Part shown: positions 1 to 7,598 of the stretch, in pieces | Numbering within the stretch: the first letter of the stretch is position 1 | Layout of the letters: every line of letters starts with the position of its first letter | Source of the DNA: Janibacter sp. A1S7 | Lineage (GTDB): Bacteria; Actinomycetota; Actinomycetes; Actinomycetales; Dermatophilaceae | Length of the DNA stretch: 64,000 nt | Assembly (NCBI RefSeq): GCF_037198315.1 | Contig: NZ_CP144913.1 | Coordinates: forward strand, 1,922,001 to 1,986,000 | Direction of reading: 5' to 3' | Made by a program: the position numbers and the translations under genes | Notes under the pieces: model-generated | What the model was told of the DNA's origin: nothing | Database searches by the model: none | What the model saw: the letters and a program-made list of their open reading frames with translations, nothing else

Positions 1-567
1 CATCGCCGTCCCGTCGAGCACGCCGAGTGCGGCGCCCAGCCGACTCGACATCGGTTCGTTCGAGTCACTGAGGCACCACTCATGCAGGGCGACGGTGAGC
101 GCGGCCAGCGCAGCCGCCGAGGCGACGCGGGCCTCGAACAGGCTGACACCGTCCGCCACCAGGACCTCGGCGATCTCCCCCTGGGTGACTTCGGTCGCTG
201 CGTACGTCCCGGCTCGAAGCGCCGGGTGCCCTGCAGCGATCCGGACCCGGAGCCGAACCTCCTCCTGATCTGGCAGGTCAACGTGGGTGAGCGCGACACG
301 GAGCCCCGCGCACACCCGCGCCAAGGGCTCGAGTTCGGTCGATGCGGCGGCTACAGCAGCCGCAATGGCCGGATCAAAGCCGTCCTCCAGCACGACCGCA
401 TCCTTCGTTGGGAAGTACCGGAAGAACGTCATGTGACTCACGCCGGCCACTCGCGCGATCTGCTCGACGGTCGTCGCGTCGTACCCCTGCTCGGAGAACA
501 GCCTCAGTGCCGTCGCCTGCAGCAGCGCACGTGTACGTGCCGTCCTGCTGGTACCGGTGACAGTCAT
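1..567 (-). CDS. TetR-family transcriptional regulator (C-terminus outside window)
   Basis: The minus-strand frame reads from an ATG at 567 to the window edge without a stop, giving at least 189 residues. Residues 10-60 form a typical TetR DNA-binding region: a LLQATALRLFSEQGYDATTV stretch, then a recognition-helix segment VAGVSHMTFFRYFPTKDAV. The rest is a helical ligand domain that cannot be assigned to a ligand. A palindrome at 575-591, just upstream of the start, suits self-repression. The C-terminus is missing only because the window ends. The next gene to the right (SRPBCC protein) is divergent and may share control, which is inference. Confidence 0.85.
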   Translation of the reverse strand, partial: MTVTGTSRTARTRALLQATALRLFSEQGYDATTVEQIARVAGVSHMTFFRYFPTKDAVVLEDGFDPAIAAAVAAASTELEPLARVCAGLRVALTHVDLPDQEEVRLRVRIAAGHPALRAGTYAATEVTQGEIAEVLVADGVSLFEARVASAAALAALTVALHEWCLSDSNEPMSSRLGAALGVLDGTAM

Positions 568-574
568 GCCGTTT

Positions 575-591
575 ATGTTAGTTGCTAACAT
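575..591. promoter_or_regulatory. Palindromic operator of the TetR-type regulator
   Basis: ATGTTAG-TTG-CTAACAT is a perfect 7-bp inverted repeat with a 3-nt centre, ending 7 nt upstream of the regulator's ATG. The size and position are usual for TetR self-repression. No binding data exist. Confidence 0.6.
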
Positions 592-762
592 TAGCGCAGC
601 ACAACACCCAGCAGTGACGACCTCCTGGACAACCACGACGGCCCCGCAGACGAACCACCACCGGTCACCGATCTCCTGGCGGGAGGGTGCCGGTCAGACA
701 GACGATGAGTTCGAGCGCCCTCGCTGGTCTACTGACTATCGACGGCGGACACGAGGGAGTGG

Positions 763-1212
763 ATGAGGATGGATGCAGTACACGAGACCCTGCACTTCAC
801 GCAGGAGATCGACGCACCAATCGATACGGTGTGGGCGGCCTACGCTGACGTCGACAGTCGCCGCGAATGGTCCGTGCCCGCAGGTGAAGAGATCGTCTAC
901 GATCTTGCCGACTTCACGACGGGGGGTGAAGACATCTACCGATGCGGTCCACCGGACGACCTGTCCAACCTCGGTGCGCATCGCTACCACCTGATCGACG
1001 CTCCCCACCGCCTGATCTACAGCGACGCGGTCCAACGAGACGGAGAACTGATGGCCGTGGCGCTGCTGACGTGGGAGCTCGAAGCGACCGAGGCCGGCAC
1101 CCGGATCACGGTGGTTGACCAAGTCACCTCGCTCGTGGGACAAGGCATGGTCGAGGGACACCACAATGGGCACACCAAAACGCTCGCTCAACTCGCTAAC
1201 TGGCTGAGTTGA
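763..1212 (+). CDS. SRPBCC (START-like) domain protein
   Basis: About 149 residues forming one SRPBCC/AHSA1-type ligand-binding domain. It opens with TLHFTQEIDAPIDTVWAAYAD, the usual first strand and helix, has a mid-domain LTWELEATEAGTRITVVDQV strand pair, and ends in a long C-terminal helix (MVEGHHNGHTKTLAQLANWL). ATGs at 763, 769 and 773 are possible starts. GAGGGAG at 753-759 is better spaced for 769 (9 nt) than for 763 (3 nt), so the protein may be two residues shorter. The family includes polyketide cyclase-like and Hsp90-activator-like proteins; the ligand here is unknown. It is divergent from the TetR gene and could be its target (inference). Confidence 0.75.
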   Translation: MRMDAVHETLHFTQEIDAPIDTVWAAYADVDSRREWSVPAGEEIVYDLADFTTGGEDIYRCGPPDDLSNLGAHRYHLIDAPHRLIYSDAVQRDGELMAVALLTWELEATEAGTRITVVDQVTSLVGQGMVEGHHNGHTKTLAQLANWLS

Positions 1213-1257
1213 ACCAGCCCATCCCTCAAACAACCGAGTCTTTGCTCGCCGCGTGAC

Positions 1258-1274
1258 GATCGGTGAGCGGTCAC
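1258..1274 (+). repeat. Copy of the dispersed GATCGSTSACYGG motif
   Basis: GATCGGTGAGCGGTCAC begins 46 nt after the SRPBCC stop codon. CGGTGA-gcgg-TCACCG inside it can form a small hairpin. Related copies are at 660-673 (reverse), 8285, 9047, 18793, 24302, 25142 and 38378 (reverse). Confidence 0.5.
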
Positions 1275-1314
1275 CGCTCCCCGAGCGGTGCCGCCGCCAG
1301 TGAAGAATGAGTCC

Positions 1315-1908
1315 ATGACCGCATCCCGGGTTGCAGCCGTCAGCAGAGACGAGTTTCATCGATTCAGCAAGGAGCCTGCCGAGTCGATCACTCTCGTGGC
1401 CGGACTCGGTGTGCTCGGCGACGCCCATGCCGGGACGCTGGTGCAGCATCGGTCGCGTGTGCGTCGTGACCCCAACCAGCCGAACCTGCGCCAGGTTCAT
1501 CTGCTTCACCGCGAGGTGTTCGATGAGGCCCGAGGCCTGGGCTACGAGCTGGCCCCTGGTGATCTCGGCGAGAACGTCCTCACGGAGCATCTTGACCTGC
1601 TTGGACTGCCGACCGGAGCTCTGCTCGATCTCGGCGGGCCGGTGGTGCGACTGACGGGCCTACGCAATCCCTGCGCGCAGATCAACGACTTTCGTACCGG
1701 CTTGCTCAAGGTGGTGCTGTCCCGTGCAGACGGCACGCCAACCGACGAGCCGCCCCCGTCGACCGCCTCACTGACGTCCGCGACCCCTCCGGTCATTCGC
1801 AAGGCGGGGGTCATGGCGGTGGTTGAACGAGGTGGGACCGTCTGGCCGGAGACCCCGATCACCGTGACTCTGCCTGACGCACCCCGCGTCCCCCTCGGCC
1901 CCGTCTAG
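1315..1908 (+). CDS. MOSC-domain protein
   Basis: 197 residues from ATG 1315 (MTASRVAAVSRDEFHRF). The match is to stand-alone MOSC proteins (molybdenum cofactor sulfurase C-terminal fold): a GLGVLGDAHAG segment, an HLLHREVFDEARGLGYELAPGDLGENVLTE core, and LRNPCAQINDF carrying the conserved cysteine expected to hold sulfur. Such proteins are thought to move sulfur to a metal centre or acceptor; the partner cannot be named. An in-frame ATG at 1288 would add nine unconserved residues. A short-repeat copy lies between it and the preceding gene, so co-transcription with that gene is uncertain. Confidence 0.8.
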   Translation: MTASRVAAVSRDEFHRFSKEPAESITLVAGLGVLGDAHAGTLVQHRSRVRRDPNQPNLRQVHLLHREVFDEARGLGYELAPGDLGENVLTEHLDLLGLPTGALLDLGGPVVRLTGLRNPCAQINDFRTGLLKVVLSRADGTPTDEPPPSTASLTSATPPVIRKAGVMAVVERGGTVWPETPITVTLPDAPRVPLGPV

Positions 1909-1973
1909 CAGTCCGACCACTCTTCAAGCACATCAGGGACCCCGAGGGAGGATCGCGCATCGGCACGTTCTGC

Positions 1974-2261
1974 GTGACCGTCGCCGCACGGGGATGGCGA
2001 GGTCAGGATGTGGAAGTACTGCGCGGCCTCAATGGTTGCGCCCCATCCGCATTTGCTGAATCGCTGGACTGGCACGATGACGCGATGGCAGTCTTCACCA
2101 AAATGCGAGAGTTCTTGGGTCTAGACAGCGTCCACGTTCTCAGCGGTTACCGAACCAACTCCCGAGGTCCTCGGCTCCCTGTCTGCGAGACGTGCGGAGC
2201 GGTGGTGGCCTTCGAGGGCCAACGCTCGCACACTGACTGGCACAGGGAAAGGCGTCAATAG
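1974..2261 (+). CDS. Small hypothetical protein with a C2H2-like C-terminus
   Basis: 95 residues from a GTG. I do not recognise the family. The C-terminus VCETCGAVVAFEGQRSHTDW followed by H has a C-x2-C and a pair of histidines four apart, spaced like a small zinc-binding knuckle, then a basic tail. The frame stays open upstream through IRDPEGGSRIGTFC, so the true start or a lost N-terminus may lie further left. An IS481 remnant begins 20 nt after its stop, so it may itself be a truncated gene. Confidence 0.4.
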   Translation: MTVAARGWRGQDVEVLRGLNGCAPSAFAESLDWHDDAMAVFTKMREFLGLDSVHVLSGYRTNSRGPRLPVCETCGAVVAFEGQRSHTDWHRERRQ

Positions 2262-2280
2262 CCGCTCTACTCACCTTCGC

Positions 2281-2484
2281 CGCAGGTGGAACGGCAAAAT
2301 CGAGCGCTTCCACCGAACCATGGCCGACGGGTGGGGATACGCCCGCTGCTACACCTCAGAGACCCAGCGACGCCAAGCTCTGTCAGCATGGCTCCACGAG
2401 TACAACCACCATCGTCCCCACACCGCCTGCGGGAACAAGCCGCCCATCACCCGCTTGATCAACCTGTCGGGTCAGTACATCTAG
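2281..2484 (+). pseudogene. IS481-family transposase, C-terminal remnant
   Basis: The frame reads WNGKIERFHRTMADGWGYAR, then an EYNHHRPHTACGNKPP segment, and stops at TAG 2482-2484. This is the last third of an IS481 transposase, with the NGK-x-ERF-x-RT block that carries the final catalytic Glu and the conserved YNHHRPH block. It resembles the end of the intact IS481 transposase at 22.1-23.1 kb but is clearly diverged from it. No start or N-terminal domain is present. Confidence 0.8.
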
Positions 2485-2587
2485 CAACGAGCGTCGCCCG
2501 AGCGGGTCGGGCTGCTCATAGGTGTTTCGCGGATCGCTCCACGCGCTGCTACCAGTACCGGCGCGGCGACGAAGCAGTTCGTGGGGC

Positions 2588-3691
2588 CTATGACATGGAC
2601 GGCTCCTCGAGCACTGCCAGGGACCAGCACCAGCCGGCCAGTTCGCGAGCGATCGCGACGTTGGCGATAGTGGGCCTCTTCTTGCGTTCGTTGAACCTCA
2701 CCCACCGCTCGTGCAGGCGCCGGTTGCCCGCGTCCCCGCGGGACTTCGCGGCAGCGGGGGCCAGGTCCCACCGATCACGCATGGTCTTGCCGATTCGGTA
2801 GCTGGGGCGGTGGTGCCACGCGGCCTCGACCAGCAACCGACGTACATGGGTGTTGCCGGTCTTGGTGATCGATCCCTGCACGCGCGAGCTGCCGGAGGAG
2901 TACTCGCTGGGTACGAGCCCGACGAAAGACCCGATGCTGTTACCGGTGAACCGGTGCCAGTCGCCGACCTCGACCGCCAACGCGAAACCGGTCAGGGCAC
3001 CAACCCCGCGCAGGCACCCAAGCCGGTGCACCAGGTCGGTGTACTCGCCGTCCTCGGCCATTTCCTGGATCGCCGCGTTGAGTCGATCGCGGCGTGCCTT
3101 GACCGTCAACACGGCCTCGTAATCGGAGTCGAAGGTCACTCGGGTGGCTTGGCTGGTCAGCTGCGCCAGCGCCTCGGTGCGTAGCCACACATCGTGCTTG
3201 CCCGTCCACGCCGCGCCGCCGTAGTAGACGATCCCGTGACGCAGCAACAACTTCGACAACCGGTGCCGAGCCCGCATCAGGTCACCGCGACAATCCTCAC
3301 GGGCACGGACCAAGTCCCGGGCGGCCTCCTGATCCACGCTCGGGATCGCCACCGAGGTGACCTCGTCCAGCCGCAACAGTCGAGCCAAGTGGAGCGCGTC
3401 CTTGGCGTCGGTCTTGACCCGATCACCAGAGGGCTTTTGCAGCTTGCTCGGCGCGGCGACCTCGCAGCGGACCCCCGCCTGGGTCAGTGCCCGGTACAGC
3501 CCGAATCCGGTCGGCCCGGCCTCATAGGTCACCGCCACAGGGCCCGGCAGGGCCTGCACCCAGGAGATGACGTGCTCGCGTGATGGAGTCAGCTTCGCTT
3601 GGAACAGCTCGCCCGTGACGCCATCGATCGCCGCCGCCGCGACCGATCGTGCGTGCACGTCGAGCCCAACACTCGTACGCTCGGTAAACAC
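2588..3691 (-). CDS. IS110-family transposase
   Basis: 367 residues from GTG 3691. It starts SVGLDVHARSVAAAAIDGVT, the RuvC-like DEDD N-terminal domain of IS110 transposases. It continues with DRVKTDAKDALHLARLLRL and has a C-terminal Transposase_20-type domain (LGCLRGVGALTGFALAVEVGD, then a VPSEYSSGSSRVQGSITKTG block). The upstream ATG 3781 would add 30 residues unlike the family, so GTG 3691 is preferred. The length and all blocks look intact, so the element may be active. IS110 elements have no ordinary terminal repeats and leave no clear duplication; I could not place the exact ends. Confidence 0.9.
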   Translation of the reverse strand: MFTERTSVGLDVHARSVAAAAIDGVTGELFQAKLTPSREHVISWVQALPGPVAVTYEAGPTGFGLYRALTQAGVRCEVAAPSKLQKPSGDRVKTDAKDALHLARLLRLDEVTSVAIPSVDQEAARDLVRAREDCRGDLMRARHRLSKLLLRHGIVYYGGAAWTGKHDVWLRTEALAQLTSQATRVTFDSDYEAVLTVKARRDRLNAAIQEMAEDGEYTDLVHRLGCLRGVGALTGFALAVEVGDWHRFTGNSIGSFVGLVPSEYSSGSSRVQGSITKTGNTHVRRLLVEAAWHHRPSYRIGKTMRDRWDLAPAAAKSRGDAGNRRLHERWVRFNERKKRPTIANVAIARELAGWCWSLAVLEEPSMS

Positions 3692-3835
3692 CCGGGGCCT
3701 CCCACAACTGTCGGACAGGCCGAGCAGGCAGCCCCTACTCGGTAACCCACGAACATGTGTGAGAGAGGCCCCGGCCCGCAACCACTCAGACGCCCCAAGC
3801 GGTCACTCCATACCGTCTAGCCGAGGTGTGGCGTT
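3692..3835 (-). ncRNA. Candidate IS110 bridge RNA / non-coding end
   Basis: The 144 nt upstream of the transposase contain no gene. In IS110-group elements this end encodes the structured bridge RNA that pairs with target and donor DNA. Position and size fit, but I have not folded it or matched its loops to flanking DNA. Confidence 0.3.
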
Positions 3836-3841
3836 AGGTCG

Positions 3842-4306
3842 TCAGGTAGCTGGCGGGAGGGTGACCGCCGTCCACCCTCCGATCAGTGCACTCGCGGCGG
3901 CAGCGGCCTCGAGGTCGTTGGGCGTCTGGAGTGGACGCGGCCCGCCGATGAAGATCAGGGCTCGTTCGATCTCGCCTGCGGTGTCGATCCATGCCTGATC
4001 GAGTCCATCCGGGGCCACGGCTGCCGTCGAGTCGTCGAAGATGACTCCGCGAGTTGCGGTCACCACCCAGCGGCCGTTGCGCGCCACCGATGCCTGCACA
4101 GCAGGCTTCCGGCGTCCTGGACGCCAATCGGAGACGGGGCCCGTCACATGCTCCAAGCCCACCCGTCGCGCAAACAACTCGAGCATCTCCGTTGCTCTGC
4201 CTGCAGGCGGGAACATCTGAACGGCCAACAGCGGCAGGATCTGCTTGCTGGTCCCATGAGCCATGAGCATCGGACACAGCACCGCGTCGTCAACACCTGT
4301 CGTCAC
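3842..4306 (-). CDS. Hypothetical protein, last gene of a recombinase operon
   Basis: 154 residues from GTG 4306, which overlaps the recombinase stop by 4 nt (GTGA), so it is probably translationally coupled. I do not recognise the family. The protein is soluble and mixed alpha/beta, with segments such as HVTGPVSDWRPGRRKPAVQA and RWVVTATRGVIFDDSTAAVA and an alanine-rich C-terminus. It ends a few bases from the IS110 non-coding end, so its 3' flank may have been changed by that insertion. Context suggests a role linked to the recombinase, but nothing in the sequence shows which. Confidence 0.55.
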   Translation of the reverse strand: MTTGVDDAVLCPMLMAHGTSKQILPLLAVQMFPPAGRATEMLELFARRVGLEHVTGPVSDWRPGRRKPAVQASVARNGRWVVTATRGVIFDDSTAAVAPDGLDQAWIDTAGEIERALIFIGGPRPLQTPNDLEAAAAASALIGGWTAVTLPPAT

Positions 4307-4887
4307 TGCGACATCTCCCCCTTCGCCTTGGCGCGCTGAATGGTCCGGTAGACGGTCGCGCGAGAGACCGCGTAGTCGTCGGCCAGTTGGGCCACGGTGG
4401 CGGTGCCGTCCTCGTACTCCTGGAGAAGCTTTCTCGTGCGTCGCTCGTTGAGTTTGGGCTGCTTTCCGAGCAGCCGGCCCTGAGCCTTGGCGATCGCCAG
4501 CCCTTCCATCGTGCGCTGCCGGTTCAGGTCAGCCTCGAACTCGGCAACCATCGCCAGCGCGTTGAACAGGAACTTGCCGACAGGGTCTTCCGGGTCATGC
4601 AGCGACGGACCCAGCTGGAGCGCCGCACCCTTCTCGTAGACCTGTCCGACGAGGTCACGAGCGTCGGGCACAGAACGAGCGAGGCGATCGAGCTTGGTCA
4701 CCACGAGCACATCGCCCGGGCGAAGGGCAGCGATCGCCTGCTCGAGCCCGGGCCGGTCCTTCGTGGAGCGGCCGGTGCCCTTGTCGGTGTAGATCCGTTC
4801 CTGGTCGACTCCGAGGTCGGCCAGCCCCTTCAGCTGAGCGGCAAGGTCCTGCCGCCCAGTCGAGACTCGCGCGTAGCCGATTAGCAC
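4303..4887 (-). CDS. Serine recombinase (resolvase/invertase type)
   Basis: 194 residues from GTG 4887. The N-terminal resolvase domain starts VLIGYARVSTGRQDLAAQLK, with the nucleophile serine in YARVST, then YTDKGTGRSTKDRPGLEQAI and a VVTKLDRLARSVPDA block with the conserved arginines. The C-terminus EYEDGTATVAQLADDYAVSR plus ATVYRTIQRA is the usual DNA-binding helix-turn-helix. The ATG at 5040 lies in the previous gene, whereas GTG 4887 is 4 nt after that gene's stop. Small recombinases of this kind resolve cointegrates or invert DNA; no crossover site was identified. A second, different one lies at 34.8 kb. Confidence 0.85.
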   Translation of the reverse strand: MLIGYARVSTGRQDLAAQLKGLADLGVDQERIYTDKGTGRSTKDRPGLEQAIAALRPGDVLVVTKLDRLARSVPDARDLVGQVYEKGAALQLGPSLHDPEDPVGKFLFNALAMVAEFEADLNRQRTMEGLAIAKAQGRLLGKQPKLNERRTRKLLQEYEDGTATVAQLADDYAVSRATVYRTIQRAKAKGEMSQ

Positions 4888-4891
4888 GGGT

Positions 4892-5335
4892 TCAGTTCCC
4901 TGCGGCCAAGTCGGTCGCCGACTGCGGCCACGGATAGAGACTAGGGAGGCGGTCGAAGCCTTGCGGGGTGCCGTCGTTGTCGTACCGGATCTCCGAGTGC
5001 TCGTGCGACCCGTTGGCGTGGGCGATGGCAGCGAGCACAAGCGAGATGTTGTTGCGGTCGAGTCCCGAGACGTCCTCGTTGAGGTCGACCCGCTCCCCCC
5101 CGATCAGGGACGCGGCGATGCGCGCCACGCGCTGCTCTCCTCCGGACCAAGCACCAATCCCGTCGAGAAGTTCGTCGACGTCGACGACAACCCGGTCGCC
5201 ATAGTCGTACAGCCACGGCGCGCCGGCGTAGATCCCGCGGCCCTGTCTGATCAGTAGCTCCACGCCGGCCTCGAGGGGACAGATGCCCTTCGCCCAGCCT
5301 CGGACGCCTTCGACAACTTCACTCTGAGTCTTCAT
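4892..5335 (-). CDS. Hypothetical protein, first gene of a recombinase operon
   Basis: 147 residues from ATG 5335 (MKTQSEVVEGVRGWAKGICP). AGGAG sits 11 nt upstream, which is why I prefer it to the ATG at 5458. I do not recognise the family. Visible segments include a GICPLEAGVELLIRQGRGIY block, an acidic VVVDVDELLDGIGAWSGGEQ block, and SGLDRNNISLVLAAIAHANG. The stop lies 4 nt before the recombinase start, so the two are very likely co-transcribed. Similar proteins of unknown role occur on actinobacterial mobile elements, as far as I recall. Confidence 0.6.
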   Translation of the reverse strand: MKTQSEVVEGVRGWAKGICPLEAGVELLIRQGRGIYAGAPWLYDYGDRVVVDVDELLDGIGAWSGGEQRVARIAASLIGGERVDLNEDVSGLDRNNISLVLAAIAHANGSHEHSEIRYDNDGTPQGFDRLPSLYPWPQSATDLAAGN

Positions 5336-5608
5336 CGTTGATCGAGCTCCTATTCTCAGTCGCGTCCCTGGCAGTCGCTTCCTTCGCCTTTTGACCAAAG
5401 CCATCGTCGCTTCTAGGTCTGACAGTCTCGCCAGCCGGTCGCGTTTGTCCGGGGTCATTGCGACCCTATAGCCGGGCGGGTCTAATGCGACAGCATTTCA
5501 GCGAGTTCCGTCGGTGAGCGGTCGGCCCGTCCGATGTCGCGGTTGACGATCGGCTACTGAGCGCCACCTGGCACTCCACCTCTTCGTCGTTCTCGGTACC
5601 GTCATCGC

Positions 5609-6175
5609 GTGACAGCGCAGACGTACGCGTGGGAGCGCGACGACGAGGGCCGCGGGCACAGCTTCGCCCGGGTCGAGGAGCATCCGGCCGGCTGGACGGT
5701 CCACGGCACCGAAGTGCTCGTCGGCGAGGAAACCCTCGCGTGCACCTTCCGCGTACGGCTCGACCCGGACTGGCACACGCGCGAGGTCGAGGTGGCGGCC
5801 GTTGATGCGAGTGGCGAGCGTCGCCTCGTGCTGGGCGCCTCCGACGGGCGTTGGGAGGTCGACGGCGTCTATGATCCGGGGCTCGATGGCTGCGTCGACG
5901 TCGACGTGGCGGCCACGCCACTCACCAACGCGTTCCCGATCCGGCGGCTGGCCTCCCTTCCACCCGGTGAATCGCGGACCTCACCTGTGGCCTGGGTCGA
6001 GGTCCCGTCGCTGCGGGTGCGCCGGGTTGACCAGACCTATCAGCGGCTCTCGCCCGCCGCCAACGGTGGGGCGCAGTGGGAGTACGGCGACCCCGACCAC
6101 GGCACGTTCCGGCTCACTGTCGATGAGGGTGGGGTCGTGATCGACTACGAGGGTTTCGCGCGCCGGATCGGATGA
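5609..6175 (+). CDS. Putative glycolipid-binding (DUF1089-type) protein
   Basis: 188 residues. The match is to the putative glycolipid-binding family: a short N-terminal strand region, GRWEVDGVYDPGLDGCVDVD in the middle (the W.x.x.G...GLDGC.DVD signature), then TPLTNAFPIRRLASLPPGES and a C-terminal domain ending DEGGVVIDYEGFARRIG. No signal peptide or membrane segment is seen, so it is probably cytoplasmic. The name comes from homology to a few characterised members; the true ligand is unknown. A strong hairpin at 6277-6312 may end its transcript. Confidence 0.75.
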   Translation: MTAQTYAWERDDEGRGHSFARVEEHPAGWTVHGTEVLVGEETLACTFRVRLDPDWHTREVEVAAVDASGERRLVLGASDGRWEVDGVYDPGLDGCVDVDVAATPLTNAFPIRRLASLPPGESRTSPVAWVEVPSLRVRRVDQTYQRLSPAANGGAQWEYGDPDHGTFRLTVDEGGVVIDYEGFARRIG

Positions 6176-6276
6176 TCGACGACATCGGGCGCGATCACCC
6201 CGTCCGTAAGCGGATCCCGGACTGGAACGCGCGGATGAGACCGACCATTCGCGTCTGTGGGGCGCCCACAGTACGA

Positions 6277-6312
6277 CGAGGGCGAGGCTCCCCCTGCAGA
6301 GCCCCGCCCTCG
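6277..6312. terminator. Long hairpin, possible bidirectional terminator
   Basis: CGAGGGCGAGGCTC and GAGCCCCGCCCTCG pair over 14 positions with one mismatch around an 8-nt loop. There is no strong U-tract. It lies about 100 nt after the glycolipid-binding-type gene and just beyond the end of a minus-strand transposase remnant, so it could serve either. Confidence 0.5.
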
Positions 6313-6354
6313 CGAGCCGTGCGCCTGCGCACAGTCCGTCAGTGGATGCCCTGC

Positions 6355-7003
6355 TCAGCCATCTGCCGACGTAGGAGCCGAACGCGGACCGGTCGATGAG
6401 AACAAATACCCAGCGGCAACCCCCGAGGCCTCCGCGAAAAGTCTATAGTTGTCGCGTGCAGGGCCAGTGGTGTGCGTGTCCGGGATATCGGCCACCGAGG
6501 GCTGTGCGAGGTTTCCCTGCTCGATGGCGGGATCGGCGGCAGGCGTGGTTCCGGCGTCGGCGATGGCGTCCTTGGCCTTGGCCGGGACCAGGTTACCGGT
6601 CGATCGAGGCCGCGCTCATCGACAGCAGTTCGGTCCGTACCGCGCGACTGTAGCGATCCTTCGCCTCGACGAGTTCACCGTGGCGCTCCAGGGCGTCCAC
6701 GTGGGCGCGCATCGAGACCACCGGGCACTTGCCGCTCTGCCCACCGGATGCGGCCCACACCTTCTGCAGCACCTTCCACGCGTCGTAGGAGAACTTCGGC
6801 GCCCGCGGTTTACGGACCGGCGTGGCCACCGCCCGACCGGGCCCCGGCGGCGTCTTGGCCGCCGCGACCAGCCGCCGGCGGGCGTTGTCCCGCGACCAGC
6901 CGGTCACCGAGACCACCTCATCGAGCATCACGCCCTTGTCGGTCTTGCTCGCCTTCGCGTAGGCCGTGGCGTACTTGTTGGTCACATCGGCACGCGAGGC
7001 CAT
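6355..7003 (-). pseudogene. Integrase-core transposase remnant, frameshifted
   Basis: From ATG 7003 the frame reads MASRADVTNKYATAYAKASK, then VVSVTGWSRDNARRRLVAAA and APKFSYDAWKVLQKVWAASG. This is the N-terminal HTH region of a large integrase-core transposase. It stops at TAA 6593 directly after SAASIDR. One base over, the reading continues as LVPAKAKDAIADAGTTPAAD and on to a TGA at 6355-6357, so CGGTAACCTG looks like CGGTACCTG with one extra A. The catalytic core never follows, so the copy is both frameshifted and truncated. The sequence from 6176 to 6592 otherwise holds only this tail and a hairpin. Confidence 0.7.
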
Positions 7004-7042
7004 CGACAACTCACTTCCCATGCCCCAGCAGCATCCACCGAT

Positions 7043-7099
7043 TTCGCGGGCATTTCCTTCGTGAGGCGCCGAGGGTGGTTCGCGGGCACTTTTCGTGAG
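7043..7099. repeat. Subterminal direct repeats of a dead IS
   Basis: TTCGCGGGCATTTCCTTCG... at 7043-7065 and TTCGCGGGCACTTTTCGTGAG at 7079-7099 are near-identical direct repeats upstream of the truncated transposase. They look like the binding sites at that element's 5' end. Confidence 0.45.
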
Positions 7100-7159
7100 T
7101 CTCGTCGGCCGTTGACGATGTGATCACTGCGCGATATCTTAATTCTATTCACGTAAAGT

Positions 7160-7208
7160 GATGAAGCAGGGTGAAGCGGCTTTGCAGTATTCAATGAGTC
7201 GCTTCATC
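7160..7208 (+). promoter_or_regulatory. Inverted repeat in the leader of the first secreted peptide
   Basis: GATGAAGC at 7160-7167 is the exact inverse of GCTTCATC at 7201-7208, directly before the GGAGGGG ribosome binding site of the gene at 7220. It could be an operator or a leader stem that affects translation. Confidence 0.35.
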
Positions 7209-7219
7209 GGAGGGGGATC

Positions 7220-7558
7220 ATGAGTCGCATTGGTGGCATTGTTCGGCGGGTCGGATGTGCGGCTCTTCTGGGCACAACGATGGTTCTCGGCCTGCAGTCG
7301 GCTGCTTCTGCTGGTATCGATCCCGGCACGGGGGGCTCTGGCTACACCATTTACCCGACGTCCTCGCCGTATATCTCCTATGCGGTCGTGACCAGTTGCT
7401 ACCCAACAACGGCTCTCATCGCTCAAGCAAAAGCTGTTCTCAGTGGCGTCGTGGCGTTAGGGCCCAAGTCAGTCAATAGTGTGGATGGTGAAAGCTTCGT
7501 CAGTCTGAGACGGGTAGGGACCTACAGCGGCCACTGGTACTGCATGAGAATCGCTTAA
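7220..7558 (+). CDS. Small secreted peptide, possible bacteriocin-like precursor
   Basis: 112 residues with a clear Sec signal: basic MSRIGGIVRR, a hydrophobic core, and a cleavage-like site near ASAGIDPG. The mature part is about 80 residues, rich in Ser, Tyr and Gly (TIYPTSSPYISYAVV), with a cysteine at SCYP and a second in the GHWYCMRIA tail, which could form one disulfide. GGAGGGG lies 5 nt before the ATG. I do not recognise the family. Its place at the head of a cluster ending in an ABC export system, followed by a secreted partner protein, suggests an exported effector; this is inference. Confidence 0.6.
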   Translation: MSRIGGIVRRVGCAALLGTTMVLGLQSAASAGIDPGTGGSGYTIYPTSSPYISYAVVTSCYPTTALIAQAKAVLSGVVALGPKSVNSVDGESFVSLRRVGTYSGHWYCMRIA

Positions 7559-7598
7559 ACAGGTCAACGGTGGATGAGGAACTGCAGGGAGGCTCATC

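Noticed and set aside
6172..7123. Several plus-strand frames over the transposase remnant
   Set aside because: Arg/Pro-rich shadow translations without start signals or motifs; the minus strand carries recognisable transposase sequence.
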